A stretch of 64,000 bases of DNA, taken from Sphaerisporangium sp. TRM90804. GTDB lineage: Bacteria > Actinomycetota > Actinomycetes > Streptosporangiales > Streptosporangiaceae. Below are positions 34,493 through 43,284 of this stretch, one piece after another. How positions within the stretch are numbered: the stretch's first letter is position 1; each line of letters opens with the position of its first letter. The notes under the pieces are model-generated. The model did not search any database. It was given only the letters and a program-made list of their open reading frames with translations, and was not told the DNA's origin. Where the stretch lies: the NCBI RefSeq assembly GCF_029846175.1, contig NZ_JARWAC010000021.1:186001-250000 (forward strand). Direction: 5' to 3'. Made by a program: the position numbers and the translations under genes.

Positions 34493-35416
34493 TCAGCGGT
34501 AGCCGGTGACGTCGGCGGGCTTGCCGGGGTCGGCGACCTCGGTGATGTACCGCCAGGCGTCGGGCCGGCTGCCGTCCACGTCGGTGAACCCGTACACCCG
34601 CGCCAGCGCGCCGCTGCTCAGCGACTGGCCGTTCCACCGTGCCCGGTCGGGGTCGGCGGCCAGCGCCACCACCGCCCGGCCGGTGAACGCGGGCGTCTCG
34701 GAGATGGCGAAGTGCGGGGTGGCGGCCGTGGCGTCCCGCCAGTTCTCCTCGGTGACCCCGTAGTGCTCCAGCATCATCTCCGACCGCAGCCACCCCGGCG
34801 TGAGCGCGACCGCCGTGCAGCCGTACTCGCGCAGCTCCTCGCCCAGGCCGTAGCCCATGCGGTTCACCGACGCCTTGGCGAGGTCGTAGAAGGCCGACAG
34901 CCGGTAGTTCCTGCTGTTGTACTCGGTGGTCCCGTCGGTGACCTCGACGTGCAGCCCGCCCGGCTCCCTGATCATCAGCGGCAGCAGGAAGTGGCCGGTG
35001 ATGAGATGCGTGTCGACCGCCAGCCGCAGCAGCCGCAGCCCCCGGTCGAGCGGGTGCTGCCAGAGCTTGACGTTCCACTCGACGAGCCCGTCCCCGCCCC
35101 AGATGTCGTTCACCAGGACGTCGAGCCGCCCCTGCTCCCGGTCGACCCGCTCGGCCAGCGCCTTCACCTGCTCCGGCTCCAGGTGGTCCACCGGGACGGC
35201 GATCGCCCTGCCGCCGGCCGCCTCGATCAGCTCGGCGGTCTCCTCGATGGTCTCGGGCCGGTCCATCTCCGAGCGCCGTTCCCGCGTGCTGCGTCCGGTG
35301 ACGTAGACGGTCGCGCCCGCGGCGCCGAGCTCCCTGGCGATCCCGCGTCCCGTCCCGCGCGTCCCGCCCGCGACCAGCGCGACCCTGCCGGTGAGTGTTC
35401 CCTGTGTCGACATCAT
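34493..35416 (-). CDS. SDR-family oxidoreductase
   Basis: The 307-residue SDR has VAGGTRGTGRGIA as its cofactor loop, DVLVNDIWGGDG and catalytic FYDLAKASVNR. An insert after residue 130 and the extended C terminus match a group of actinobacterial SDRs sometimes encoded near regulators. ATG at 35416 or the adjacent ATG 35413 (MSTQGTLTG) is the start; the open frame upstream is not conserved. It is divergent from the LuxR-type regulator. Confidence 0.9.
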   Translation of the reverse strand: MMSTQGTLTGRVALVAGGTRGTGRGIARELGAAGATVYVTGRSTRERRSEMDRPETIEETAELIEAAGGRAIAVPVDHLEPEQVKALAERVDREQGRLDVLVNDIWGGDGLVEWNVKLWQHPLDRGLRLLRLAVDTHLITGHFLLPLMIREPGGLHVEVTDGTTEYNSRNYRLSAFYDLAKASVNRMGYGLGEELREYGCTAVALTPGWLRSEMMLEHYGVTEENWRDATAATPHFAISETPAFTGRAVVALAADPDRARWNGQSLSSGALARVYGFTDVDGSRPDAWRYITEVADPGKPADVTGYR

Positions 35417-35628
35417 GCGGACGATGCTGTCAGCGATACCAGACAGCGCATGTCGTGTTTTCCTGGGCTTTCCAGGTACTTGGCGGGAGATGCAAACCTT
35501 TGCGGTGACCTGGGGGGATCGGGAGGCGCGGCCAGGTGATTGCCGACAGTGACCGGGAATGAGGATGGTGCCGGCCCCCAGACGCAGGAAAGGCCGCTTC
35601 CCCGCCGGCACGAAGCAGCGGTGAACGG

Positions 35629-37983
35629 ATGACCTTCACTCCAAGACAGCGGCGCGGACACGGGCTCCCCGCCGAGATGACGAGCTTCGTCGGACGGCGG
35701 CGCGAGCTGGCCGAGCTGAGGACGCTCCTTTCGAGGTCGCGGCTGGTCACCCTCACTGGTGTGGGCGGCGTCGGCAAGACCCGCCTGGCCTGCCGCTTCG
35801 CAGACGAGGTCAGGCGCGCGTTCCCGGGCGGCGTGTGGCTGGTCGAGCTGTCGGAACTGCGGGGTGACGGGCTCGTCCAGGCCCTGGCGGACGCGCTGGA
35901 GCTCGACGGCGACGCCCGGGCGCCGCTGGAGGCGATCGTCGACCACCTCGGGGACCGCAAGACCCTGCTCATCCTGGACAACTGCGAGCACGCGCTCAAC
36001 GACTGCGCGGAGCTGGCCGGGGAGCTGCTCGCCGGCGTCCCGGAGCTGCGGCTCCTCGTCACCAGCAGGCAGGCGCTCGGCGTCGCCGGAGAGCAGACCC
36101 TGACCGTGCCGCCCCTGCCGGTGCCGGAAAGGGACCTGCCGGTGCCGTCCGCGTCCTCGCTCGCCGAGGTGGACGCCGTGCGGCTGTTCGTGGAGCGCGC
36201 CGCGGCCGTCCTGCCGGGGTTCTCGGTCACCGAGGCCAACCGAGAGGCGGTCGCGCGGATCTGCCGGCGCCTGGACGGCATCCCGCTGGCCATCGAACTG
36301 GCCGCGGTGCGGCTGCGCGCGCTGTCGGTCCAGCAGCTCCTCGACCGGCTCGACGACCGGTTCCGCCTGCTGACGGCCGGGTCGCGCGCGGTGCCGAGGC
36401 ATCACCGCACGCTGCGCTCCATGGTCGACTGGAGCCACGACCTGTGCACCGAACCCGAACGGCTGCTGTGGGCGCGGGCCTCCTGCTTCTCCGGAGGGCT
36501 CGACCTGGAGGCCGCCGAGGCCGTGTGCTCGGGCGACGGCATCGCGCGCGAGGAGGTCATCGGCCTGGTCATCGGGCTGGTGGAGAAGTCCGTCCTGCTG
36601 CGCGAGGAGCATCCGTCGGGAGTGCGGTACCGGCTGCTGGAGACGATCCGGCGCTACGGCGCCGAACGGCTGGCGGAGTCGGGGCGGGAGGCCGAGCTGC
36701 GGCGGCGGCACCGCGTCCACTACGCGGGCCTGGCGCGCGAGGCGCGCGCGCACCTGTTCTCCGGCTCCCAGGTCGAGTGGGCGACCCGGCTGCGGCTGGA
36801 GCACGCCAACCTGCGGGCCGCGCTCCGCTCCTCCCTCGACGGACGGCCCGGCGAGGAGGACGGGCTGCGGATGGCCGCCGACCTGCTCTACCACTGGAAG
36901 ACCAGCCACCACGTGCGGGAGGGACGCCGCTGGCTGGAGGAGGCGCTCGCCGTCTCCACCGAGGCGGGCGAGGCGCGTGCGCGTGCGCTGTGGGGCGACG
37001 GCTGGCTCGCGATCATCCAGGGTGACCTCCCGGGGGCCCTCGTCATGCTCCAGGAGAGCCGTGAGCTGGGCGAGAAGCTGGGCCTGGACGCCGACCTCGC
37101 GTACGTCGCCCTGTACTCGGGCATGGCGGCGATGTACCAGGGCGACGCCGAGGCGGCGGAGAAGCTCTACAAGGAGGCGCTGGCCGGGCACCGCGAGTGC
37201 GGCGACGAGGCCGGGACGGCCCTGACGCTGATCAGGCTGTGCCTCGTCTACTCCTACCTCGGCGACTCCGAGCGGGCGCTGCGCGTGGGCGAGGAGGCGC
37301 TTCGGATGTGCGAGGCGCGCGGGGAGGGCTGGCACCGGGCCTACGCGATGATGGCCCTCGGCGTCGAGGTCTGGCGGCGGGGCGACACGCTGCGCGCGGC
37401 CTTGCTGGAGAGGGAGAGCCTGCGGTTCAACCGCTCGCTGGGCGACTGGCTGGGCGCGGGGGTGAACCTGGAGGTGCTGGCGTGGGTCGCCGCCGGCGCG
37501 GGGGAGTACGAGCGCGCGGCGCGGCTGCTGGGGGCCCTGCGGAACATCTGGAAGTCGGCGGGCGCGCCTCTGTCGGGCTTCGGGCACCTGATGATCTACC
37601 ACGGGGAGTGCCTGGCGACCGTCCGCCTGGCCATGGGCGAGGCGGCGCTGGGCGCCGCCGTCGAGCGCGGGGCGCGTCTCTCGCTGGACGAGGCGCTGGA
37701 CTACGCCCTGAGCGACCGCGAGGCCGCGGTGGCGCCCGCAGGCGAGGCGCCGTCGCCGCTGACCCGCAGGGAGACGGAGATCGCGCAGTTGGTCGCGCGA
37801 GGGCTGAGCAACAAGGAGATCGCCGGGAGCCTGGTCATCGCGCAGCGCACGGCCGAGGGGCACATCGAGCACATCCTGGGCAAGCTGGGCTTCCACTCGC
37901 GGGCGCAGATCGCCGTCTGGGTGGGGGACCGGAACCGGGCCGCGAGCGCGCCGGGGGCGGCGGGGGCGGCGGAGCCCGGCTAG
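35629..37983 (+). CDS. NB-ARC ATPase / TPR / LuxR-type regulator
   Basis: The 784-residue STAND regulator has FVGRRRELAELRTLL and P-loop GVGGVGKTRLA (about 44-54), Walker B-like LLILDNCEHAL and GIPLAIELAAVRLRAL, the usual NB-ARC end. A TPR-rich middle (about 380-640) and a C-terminal LuxR HTH (about 705-765, LTRRETEIAQLVARGLSNKE) follow. Proteins of this plan integrate ATP and ligand binding to activate genes. The target is not evident; the divergent SDR is one option. Confidence 0.93.
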   Translation: MTFTPRQRRGHGLPAEMTSFVGRRRELAELRTLLSRSRLVTLTGVGGVGKTRLACRFADEVRRAFPGGVWLVELSELRGDGLVQALADALELDGDARAPLEAIVDHLGDRKTLLILDNCEHALNDCAELAGELLAGVPELRLLVTSRQALGVAGEQTLTVPPLPVPERDLPVPSASSLAEVDAVRLFVERAAAVLPGFSVTEANREAVARICRRLDGIPLAIELAAVRLRALSVQQLLDRLDDRFRLLTAGSRAVPRHHRTLRSMVDWSHDLCTEPERLLWARASCFSGGLDLEAAEAVCSGDGIAREEVIGLVIGLVEKSVLLREEHPSGVRYRLLETIRRYGAERLAESGREAELRRRHRVHYAGLAREARAHLFSGSQVEWATRLRLEHANLRAALRSSLDGRPGEEDGLRMAADLLYHWKTSHHVREGRRWLEEALAVSTEAGEARARALWGDGWLAIIQGDLPGALVMLQESRELGEKLGLDADLAYVALYSGMAAMYQGDAEAAEKLYKEALAGHRECGDEAGTALTLIRLCLVYSYLGDSERALRVGEEALRMCEARGEGWHRAYAMMALGVEVWRRGDTLRAALLERESLRFNRSLGDWLGAGVNLEVLAWVAAGAGEYERAARLLGALRNIWKSAGAPLSGFGHLMIYHGECLATVRLAMGEAALGAAVERGARLSLDEALDYALSDREAAVAPAGEAPSPLTRRETEIAQLVARGLSNKEIAGSLVIAQRTAEGHIEHILGKLGFHSRAQIAVWVGDRNRAASAPGAAGAAEPG

Positions 37984-38156
37984 TAGGGGAGCGTCCGGCC
38001 CGAAGGCGTGCGCAGGTCCTGGGCGTCGTCCAGGTGGCGGCGCCGGGTCCTGCGCGGGCGCAGGCGGATCCGCCGGGGGCCGTCGGTGCGGCAGGGGTCG
38101 GAGCCGTCGGCCCGCACCGGGCGGCGGCGGGCGTTGTCCTGTGAGCTCTGGGTCAT
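37980..38156 (-). CDS. 58-residue basic small protein, uncertain
   Basis: The frame from ATG 38156 encodes MTQSSQDNARRRPVRADG and an Arg-rich middle (PRRIRLRPRRTRRRHLDD), ending GRTLPY. It lies 16 nt after the ATPase gene on the same strand, consistent with an operon, and its stop overlaps the convergent regulator stop. There is no recognised family and no strong SD, so it may be non-coding. Confidence 0.4.
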   Translation of the reverse strand: MTQSSQDNARRRPVRADGSDPCRTDGPRRIRLRPRRTRRRHLDDAQDLRTPSGRTLPY

Positions 38157-38172
38157 TGCCGGAAATCCGTTC

Positions 38173-38751
38173 TCAGGCGGCCGTGTCGGTGCCGGGGTGG
38201 TCGTCGGCGCCCGGCGCGCCGGCGCGCGCGGGGTCCGGCGCCTGCTCCTCGGCCGTCGTCCGGCCCTCGGTCCGGTGGCCGGCCGCGCAGGCGGCCGAGC
38301 AGTGGAGCTGGAACCAGACGACCTTGCCGGACGGCACGGGGTAGCAGCCCCAGGAGTCGGCGAGCGCCTGCACCATGCACATGCCGCGACCGCCCTCGTC
38401 GGCCTCGTCGGGCTGGCAGACCTGGGGCATGGCCGGGTTGGTGTCGACGACCTCGCAGCGCAGCGTGCCCTGCTCCAGGGTCAGGGTCAGCGTCCCTCCC
38501 CAGGCGTGGCGCATGGCGTTGGTGACCAGCTCGCTGACCAGCAGCTCCACCACATCGCCCTGGTCGCACGCCCCCCAGTCGGCCAGCCGCCCCCGCACCC
38601 GCTCGCGGATCTCCGGCACCGTGGTCGGCTCGGGGAGCAGGGGCCAGGACGCGGTGTGCTCGCGGTCCTCGGGCAGGACGCGCGGGATCAGGCGCAGGCC
38701 GCGCCGGGCCAGCGTCCGGGCGGTGAGGCGTACCAGGGTCATCTGGCTCAC
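38173..38751 (-). CDS. HATPase_c (RsbW/anti-sigma-like) ATP-binding protein
   Basis: The roughly 192-residue protein has the GHKL fold: N-box ELLVSELVTNAMRHA, a D-containing G1 region LRCEVVDTNPAMP and the G2 loop DEGGRGMCMVQALADSWGCY. Streptomycetes carry many such single-domain proteins, regarded as anti-sigma kinases or regulators. The C-terminal 45 residues are Ala/Pro/Glu-rich. GTG 38751 overlaps the DUF5999 stop in a GTGA motif; ATG 38742 is an alternative. Confidence 0.85.
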   Translation of the reverse strand: MSQMTLVRLTARTLARRGLRLIPRVLPEDREHTASWPLLPEPTTVPEIRERVRGRLADWGACDQGDVVELLVSELVTNAMRHAWGGTLTLTLEQGTLRCEVVDTNPAMPQVCQPDEADEGGRGMCMVQALADSWGCYPVPSGKVVWFQLHCSAACAAGHRTEGRTTAEEQAPDPARAGAPGADDHPGTDTAA

Positions 38752-38942
38752 GCCGCGCATCCGTACGCGGCTCGGATGGGCGGGACGCTGCGCCCGTCGG
38801 GCAGGAGCTCGCCGGTGTCGTCGAAGACCACCACGCCGTTGCACAGCAGCCCCCACCCCTGCTCGGGGTGGAACGCCACCAGGCAGGCGGCCTCGTGGTC
38901 GACGGCGTCCGCGGGCGGGCACTCGGGTCGGTGATCGCACAT
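38748..38942 (-). CDS. DUF5999 small protein
   Basis: The 64-residue protein starts MCDHRPECPPADAVDHEAA and contains HPEQGWGLLCNGVVVFDDTG and ELLPDGRSVPP, which match actinobacterial DUF5999. N-terminal Cys/His residues (MCDHRPEC) suggest metal binding, though this is unproven. GAAGG precedes the ATG. It is translationally coupled to the ATPase gene, a pairing common in these genomes. Confidence 0.87.
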   Translation of the reverse strand: MCDHRPECPPADAVDHEAACLVAFHPEQGWGLLCNGVVVFDDTGELLPDGRSVPPIRAAYGCAA

Positions 38943-39239
38943 CGCTCGTACCTTCAGATCCTCGGTTTGGTCGGGGTGCTCGCATGAACCTCTTTGCCAA
39001 CACGTCGAGCATCTCCCGACCGCTGCATACCAAGTAACGGGATAATTACCCACATTGCTACCCATATGCCCCGAATGAGCACGAAATCTTTACCTACCAG
39101 GCATGGTGCGCATGTCCAAGAGCGGACAAACGAGGGTTTGGGTAAAGAAACGCGGCGCGTGTGCCCCGTCGGGGGGAGCGCACGCGCCGAGGAAGGCGGG
39201 CGGCCCGCCCGGGTGGCGCGGGACCGCCTGGAAGAGCCG
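38943..39239. other. 297-nt upstream region of the DUF5999 operon
   Basis: The middle (about 39030-39080) is A/T-rich (GGGATAATTACCC, a partial palindrome, and ACCCATAT) and is the likely minus-strand promoter for DUF5999-ATPase. No gene is supported here. Confidence 0.4.
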
Positions 39240-39608
39240 CTACAGGGCCTGGAGGCCCTGGATCACCTCCCGGAGGATGCGCTCCTCGGGGAGCTGCGAG
39301 ACCGTCGCCGGAGGCCGCACGGTGACGAGCTTCTGGTCGCGCAGGTCGCCCAGCAGGACGCGGACCACCCCCAGCGACAGGTCGCTCTCGGAGGCCAGGT
39401 CGACCACCGAGATCGGCCGGGCGCACATCTGCAGCAGGCGCGCGTGCTCCGGGCCGAGCCCGGCGCCCGGCACCGCGCCCGGGACCATCCTGACGATCGC
39501 CACCATGTCGAACGCGGGCCCGGTCGGCCGGGTGCGCCCGCGCGTGACGGTGTAGGGACGGATCAGGGGCCCGGCCTCGTGGTCCAGCCAGCGTTCCCCG
39601 TCGCTCAT
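39240..39608 (-). CDS. DUF742 protein, CvnC-like
   Basis: The 122-residue protein starts with the IRPYTVTRGRTRPTG segment and has a winged-helix-like core (ISVVDLASESDLSLGVVRVL, VRPPATVSQLPEERIL). This is DUF742, the third gene product of actinobacterial conservons. In complete conservons it works with a roadblock protein and a small GTPase on the membrane below the sensor kinase. Here it overlaps the kinase gene by 4 nt, but no roadblock or GTPase gene is present. Confidence 0.93.
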   Translation of the reverse strand: MSDGERWLDHEAGPLIRPYTVTRGRTRPTGPAFDMVAIVRMVPGAVPGAGLGPEHARLLQMCARPISVVDLASESDLSLGVVRVLLGDLRDQKLVTVRPPATVSQLPEERILREVIQGLQAL

Positions 39609-42139
39609 CGGGTGTCCCCCTCCCCTTCACGCGCGCGCTGCCAGCCGGCGCGGAACGAGGAGAACATATCGGGTGAGGGCCCGGTCGGCTCTTCGCCCGC
39701 GGATTCTCCCGCGCCGTTGGCCGCGCCGGGCCGGGGGCCGTTCACCGCGCCGGCCGCGTGCGAGGGCTCCCGCTCGGGGGAGCCCGGCCTGGCCGCGCCG
39801 CGCAGCTGGGGAGCGAGGTTGGCCTGGCGCACCCGGTGCGGGAGCCCGGCCGCGCGGCCCTCCCCCTTCGCGGGCTCGACGGCACCGGCGGCCCGGTTCC
39901 GCGGGCCGCCGGCCGTCGTGCCTTCCGTGCCCGGGGCGTCGGCCGGCGTCTCGCCGTCCGCGGGGGCGGGCACGGCGGCCCCGTGGCGGCCGGCGTTCCG
40001 CCGAAGGCGGCCCGACGGGGTGTCGTCGAGCACCGAGGCGCTGGAGTGCCGGCTCCCTGAGCCGTTCACGGCGGTGCCGGCGAGGCTCGGGTCCTGCGCC
40101 GTGCTCGCCCCCGCGTGCGTCCGGCCCGCCCCGTTGGCGGGCCCGCCGGCGCTCAGCGCGGGGGTCCCGTGCTTGGGGCCCGCCTCCAGGGCGGCGACCG
40201 GCTCGGCGGGGGGCTGCGGCGGGCCCGACGGCCGCACCAGGCCGTCGGGGATCAGCACGATCGCCGTCGTGCCGCCGTACGGCGACGGGCGGAGCGAGAC
40301 GCGGATGCCGCGCCGCGCGGCCAGGCGGCCGACCACGAACAGCCCGAGCCGGTCGCTGTCGGCCAGGTCGAACTCGGGCGGGCGCGCCAGCCGCTGGTTG
40401 ATGTCGGCCAGCTCCTCGGGGCTCATGCCGAGCCCGCGGTCCTCGACCTCGATGACGAAGCCCCGGGCCACCAGCTCGCCGCGCACCTCCACCTGGGTCT
40501 GCGGCGGCGAGTAGATCGTGGCGTTCTCGACCAGCTCGGCCAGCAGGTGGATGACGTCGGTGGTCGACTGCCCGGACAACGCCATGTTCTCGGGGATGGC
40601 GACGTGGACGCGCAGGTAGTCCTCGACCTCCTCCACGGCCGCGCGCACGACGTCGTACAGCGGCACGGGGTTGCGCCACCCGCGCCCCGGCACGGCGCCC
40701 GACAGGATGATGAGGCCCTCGGCGTGCCGGCGCATGCGCGTGGTCAGGTGGTCGATGCCGAACAGGTCCTCCAGCAGCTCGGGGTCGGTGACCCGCCGCT
40801 CCAGGGAGTCCAGCATCGAGAGCTGCCGGTGCAGCAGCGACTGGTTGCGGCGCGCGAGGTTGAGGAAGACCTTGTTGACACCCTTGCGGATCTCCGCCTG
40901 GCCGACGGCGGCCTCGATGGCGGTGGTCTGCACGGAGGTGAAGGCGTGCCCGACGCTGACGATCTCCTGCGTGGTGCCGGTAGTGATCGGAGGACTCTCC
41001 GCCGCCACGTCGACGTCCTCGCCCTCGCGCAGCCGTCGCACGACCGCGGGAAGCTTCTGCCGCGCCAGCTCCAGCGCGGCGCGCTGCAGCTCGACCAGCT
41101 CGGCGGTGATGCGCCGGCCGAAGCGGACGCTGACGAACAGCGACGCGGCCACCGCGACCAGGCCCAGGCCGGCCGCGACGCCGATCTGCCACAGCGTGCG
41201 GTTCGCGATCGGCGCGGCGCGCCCGGCGATGCGTTCGGAGGCGACGCCGGCCTGCCGGTCGAACAGGATGTTCAGGTTCTGCACCGTGGGCCCCCAGGAG
41301 CCGGCCGACCCGGGAAGGGGCCTGCCGGGCCGGACGTCCTTGGTGACCTGGTCCTCGATCGCGGCGTACCGCGCGAAGGCGGGGCTGGTCTGCAGGTCGA
41401 GGTAGGGCTGGCGCAGCTCGTCGTCCAGGAGCTGGAAGCCCATGTCGTACAGCAGGCGCCGCTTGGTCACCATCGCGGTGAACGCGGTGCGCTCCTCGCC
41501 GGTCATGACCCCGGCCGACACCACGCCGGCCAGCATCGAAGCCTGCTCGTTCATGAGGTCGCGGCTGCGGCCGATCAGCGTGATGGCGCGGGTGGGCTCG
41601 CCGAGCGAGGCGTCGTTGGAGAGCTGGATCTTGTCGTAGACCCTGTTCGCGGCGTCCGACATCAGCCGGTAGGCGTCCAGCGCGAGCAGCCGGGTGAAGC
41701 TGCGGGCGTCGACCCGCGCCCGGATCTCCGGGAGCCTGCGCATGACCGTGACGAACTCCTCGACGCGCCGCACCAGCGGGGCGCTGACGGACTCGCGGAC
41801 GGCCGGGGTGAGCGCCAGCCTCTCGAGGTTGGCGCGCGCCTGGTCGGTCTTGACGCGCTGCTCCTCAAGGGCGGCGTGGTCGGCGCCGGTGGAGCCGAGG
41901 TACAGCAGGGAGAGGTAGCGCTCCTGCTGGATGTGCGTGGTCGCGGCGCGCGCCGGAACGATCATGTCGTCGTACACGGACTTGATCCGCAGCAGCTGGA
42001 CACCGCTCTGGATCGTGATGGTCGCGGCGAAGGCCCAGATCCCCACGAGGGATACCAGTGGCACCAGTACCAGGGTCAGGATCTTGAACTTGATGGATCT
42101 CGTATGCCCGCCCATGAGACCTCGCAGGGGGTACCGCAT
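39605..42139 (-). CDS. nitrate/nitrite-sensing-type histidine-kinase-like protein, CvnA-like
   Basis: The protein has 844 residues. TM1 is near 17-40, the extracytoplasmic NIT-like domain is about 55-300, TM2 is near 315-340, then a HAMP-like helix and a dimerisation segment (RNQSLLHRQLSMLDSLERR). HATPase_c follows (about 505-620, ELVENATIYSPP, EDRGLGMSPEEL, LGLFVVGRLAARRGI). The last 220 residues are Pro/Ala/Gly-rich and probably disordered. This plan matches CvnA of conservons, whose outputs are GPCR-like signalling complexes. No response regulator adjoins. Confidence 0.92.
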   Translation of the reverse strand: MRYPLRGLMGGHTRSIKFKILTLVLVPLVSLVGIWAFAATITIQSGVQLLRIKSVYDDMIVPARAATTHIQQERYLSLLYLGSTGADHAALEEQRVKTDQARANLERLALTPAVRESVSAPLVRRVEEFVTVMRRLPEIRARVDARSFTRLLALDAYRLMSDAANRVYDKIQLSNDASLGEPTRAITLIGRSRDLMNEQASMLAGVVSAGVMTGEERTAFTAMVTKRRLLYDMGFQLLDDELRQPYLDLQTSPAFARYAAIEDQVTKDVRPGRPLPGSAGSWGPTVQNLNILFDRQAGVASERIAGRAAPIANRTLWQIGVAAGLGLVAVAASLFVSVRFGRRITAELVELQRAALELARQKLPAVVRRLREGEDVDVAAESPPITTGTTQEIVSVGHAFTSVQTTAIEAAVGQAEIRKGVNKVFLNLARRNQSLLHRQLSMLDSLERRVTDPELLEDLFGIDHLTTRMRRHAEGLIILSGAVPGRGWRNPVPLYDVVRAAVEEVEDYLRVHVAIPENMALSGQSTTDVIHLLAELVENATIYSPPQTQVEVRGELVARGFVIEVEDRGLGMSPEELADINQRLARPPEFDLADSDRLGLFVVGRLAARRGIRVSLRPSPYGGTTAIVLIPDGLVRPSGPPQPPAEPVAALEAGPKHGTPALSAGGPANGAGRTHAGASTAQDPSLAGTAVNGSGSRHSSASVLDDTPSGRLRRNAGRHGAAVPAPADGETPADAPGTEGTTAGGPRNRAAGAVEPAKGEGRAAGLPHRVRQANLAPQLRGAARPGSPEREPSHAAGAVNGPRPGAANGAGESAGEEPTGPSPDMFSSFRAGWQRAREGEGDTR

Positions 42140-42267
42140 TGTTACACGCGGGTTATTGGTGGCGAAACAGTACCAACGGTGAAGACGTGTAGGTAGTGCC
42201 TGTAAGTAACTAAACAGGTGCAGTTCAGAGTAGGTCCAGCGCTTTTGGGGTGGCGCGGACTGTCTGG

Positions 42268-42300
42268 TTGTCAGACAATATCTTTATGACAAACGTCATA
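42268..42300. promoter_or_regulatory. FadR-type GntR operator and second palindrome at the eamA start
   Basis: TTGTCAGACAA (42268-42278) is a perfect palindrome fitting the FadR-group pattern TnGTnnnACnA. TATGACAAACGTCATA (42285-42300) is a second perfect inverted repeat that contains the ATG at 42286. Both lie at the start of an exporter gene co-transcribed with a GntR/FadR-type regulator. Confidence 0.6.
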
Positions 42301-43284
42301 CCTAGTACCAATGGCCGGGGCCCGCTCGCCGTCGTCGCGGCCGCCGTCCTGTGGGGCACGGCCGGAACCGCGGGCACGCTGGCTCTGGCCGGTCCCGGCG
42401 ATCCGGTCGCGCTCGCCGCGGCCCGGCTGGTCATCGGAGGTCTCGTCCTCCTCGTGGCCGCCGGCCCCGCCGTGCGGCGCCTGCCGGCGCGAGGCCACCG
42501 CACGGCGCTGCTCGCCGCCGCGGCCGCGGTCGCCGCGTACCAGCTCTGCTTCTTCGCCGCCGTCGGGCGCACGGGCGTCGCGGTGGGCACGGTGGTCGCC
42601 ATCGGCAGCGGGCCCGTCTTCACCGGCCTGCTGTCCTGGCTGTACGACCGGCGAAGGCCGGGCCGCCGCTGGACGGTCGCGACCGCCGCCGCCGTGGCCG
42701 GCTGCGCCGCCCTGGTCTCCGGCGGCCAGGCCGTCGGCGTCGACCCCGCCGGGGTGCTGCTCGCGCTGGCCGGCGGGCTGCTCTACGCGTTCTACGCGGT
42801 CACCGCAGCCCGGGCGATCACCGCGGGGGCGCCGTCGGGCGCGGTCATGGGCGTGCTGTTCGGCGGCGCGGCGGCGCTCATGCTGCCGGTGCTGCTCTGG
42901 AGCGGCCCCGCGTGGCTCGCCGAGCCGCGCGGCCTGCTGACCGCCCTGTACCTCGGGTGCGCCACCACCGCGCTGGCCTACCACCTCTACGGTCGCGGTC
43001 TTCGCTCGACCCCGGTGGCGCGGGCGGCCACGCTAGCCCTGGCGGAGCCCGCCGTCGCCGCGCTGCTCGGCGTCGCGGTCCTGCACGAGCGGCTGACGGC
43101 CGTCTCCTGGGCGGGGCTGCTCCTGCTCGGCGCCGGCCTGGTCGCGGTGGCCGTCCCCGGCCGGCCGCGCCCGGAGTCCTCCCCTCCCGGGCCGCCGCCG
43201 GGGGACGGTGCCGGCTCCCCGTCCGAACCCGAGACCGGCCGGGCGCGACGCTCCGTCGCGAAGGGGGCACAATCGTCGGCGTGA
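42286..43284 (+). CDS. EamA-family (DMT) exporter
   Basis: The 332-residue protein has ten hydrophobic segments in two EamA halves (about 10-140 and 150-285). Features include AAVLWGTAGTAGTLAL at the first helix and LGCATTALAYHLYGRGLR in the second half. The C terminus is a Pro-rich tail. I chose ATG 42286, which lies just after the promoter, over 42250, which would sit upstream of the likely transcription start. Members export metabolites or amino acids; the substrate is unknown. The stop overlaps the GntR start (GTGA). Confidence 0.9.
   Translation: MTNVIPSTNGRGPLAVVAAAVLWGTAGTAGTLALAGPGDPVALAAARLVIGGLVLLVAAGPAVRRLPARGHRTALLAAAAAVAAYQLCFFAAVGRTGVAVGTVVAIGSGPVFTGLLSWLYDRRRPGRRWTVATAAAVAGCAALVSGGQAVGVDPAGVLLALAGGLLYAFYAVTAARAITAGAPSGAVMGVLFGGAAALMLPVLLWSGPAWLAEPRGLLTALYLGCATTALAYHLYGRGLRSTPVARAATLALAEPAVAALLGVAVLHERLTAVSWAGLLLLGAGLVAVAVPGRPRPESSPPGPPPGDGAGSPSEPETGRARRSVAKGAQSSA

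Noticed and set aside
35413-37896. 827-codon minus-strand frame opposite the LuxR-type regulator
   Set aside because: Length alone is misleading at this GC content; composition is typical of antisense frames and no domain is visible.
40115-42196. 693-codon plus-strand frame opposite the conservon kinase
   Set aside because: No motif, Gly/Arg/Val/Leu/Asp-rich, fully antisense to a well-supported gene.
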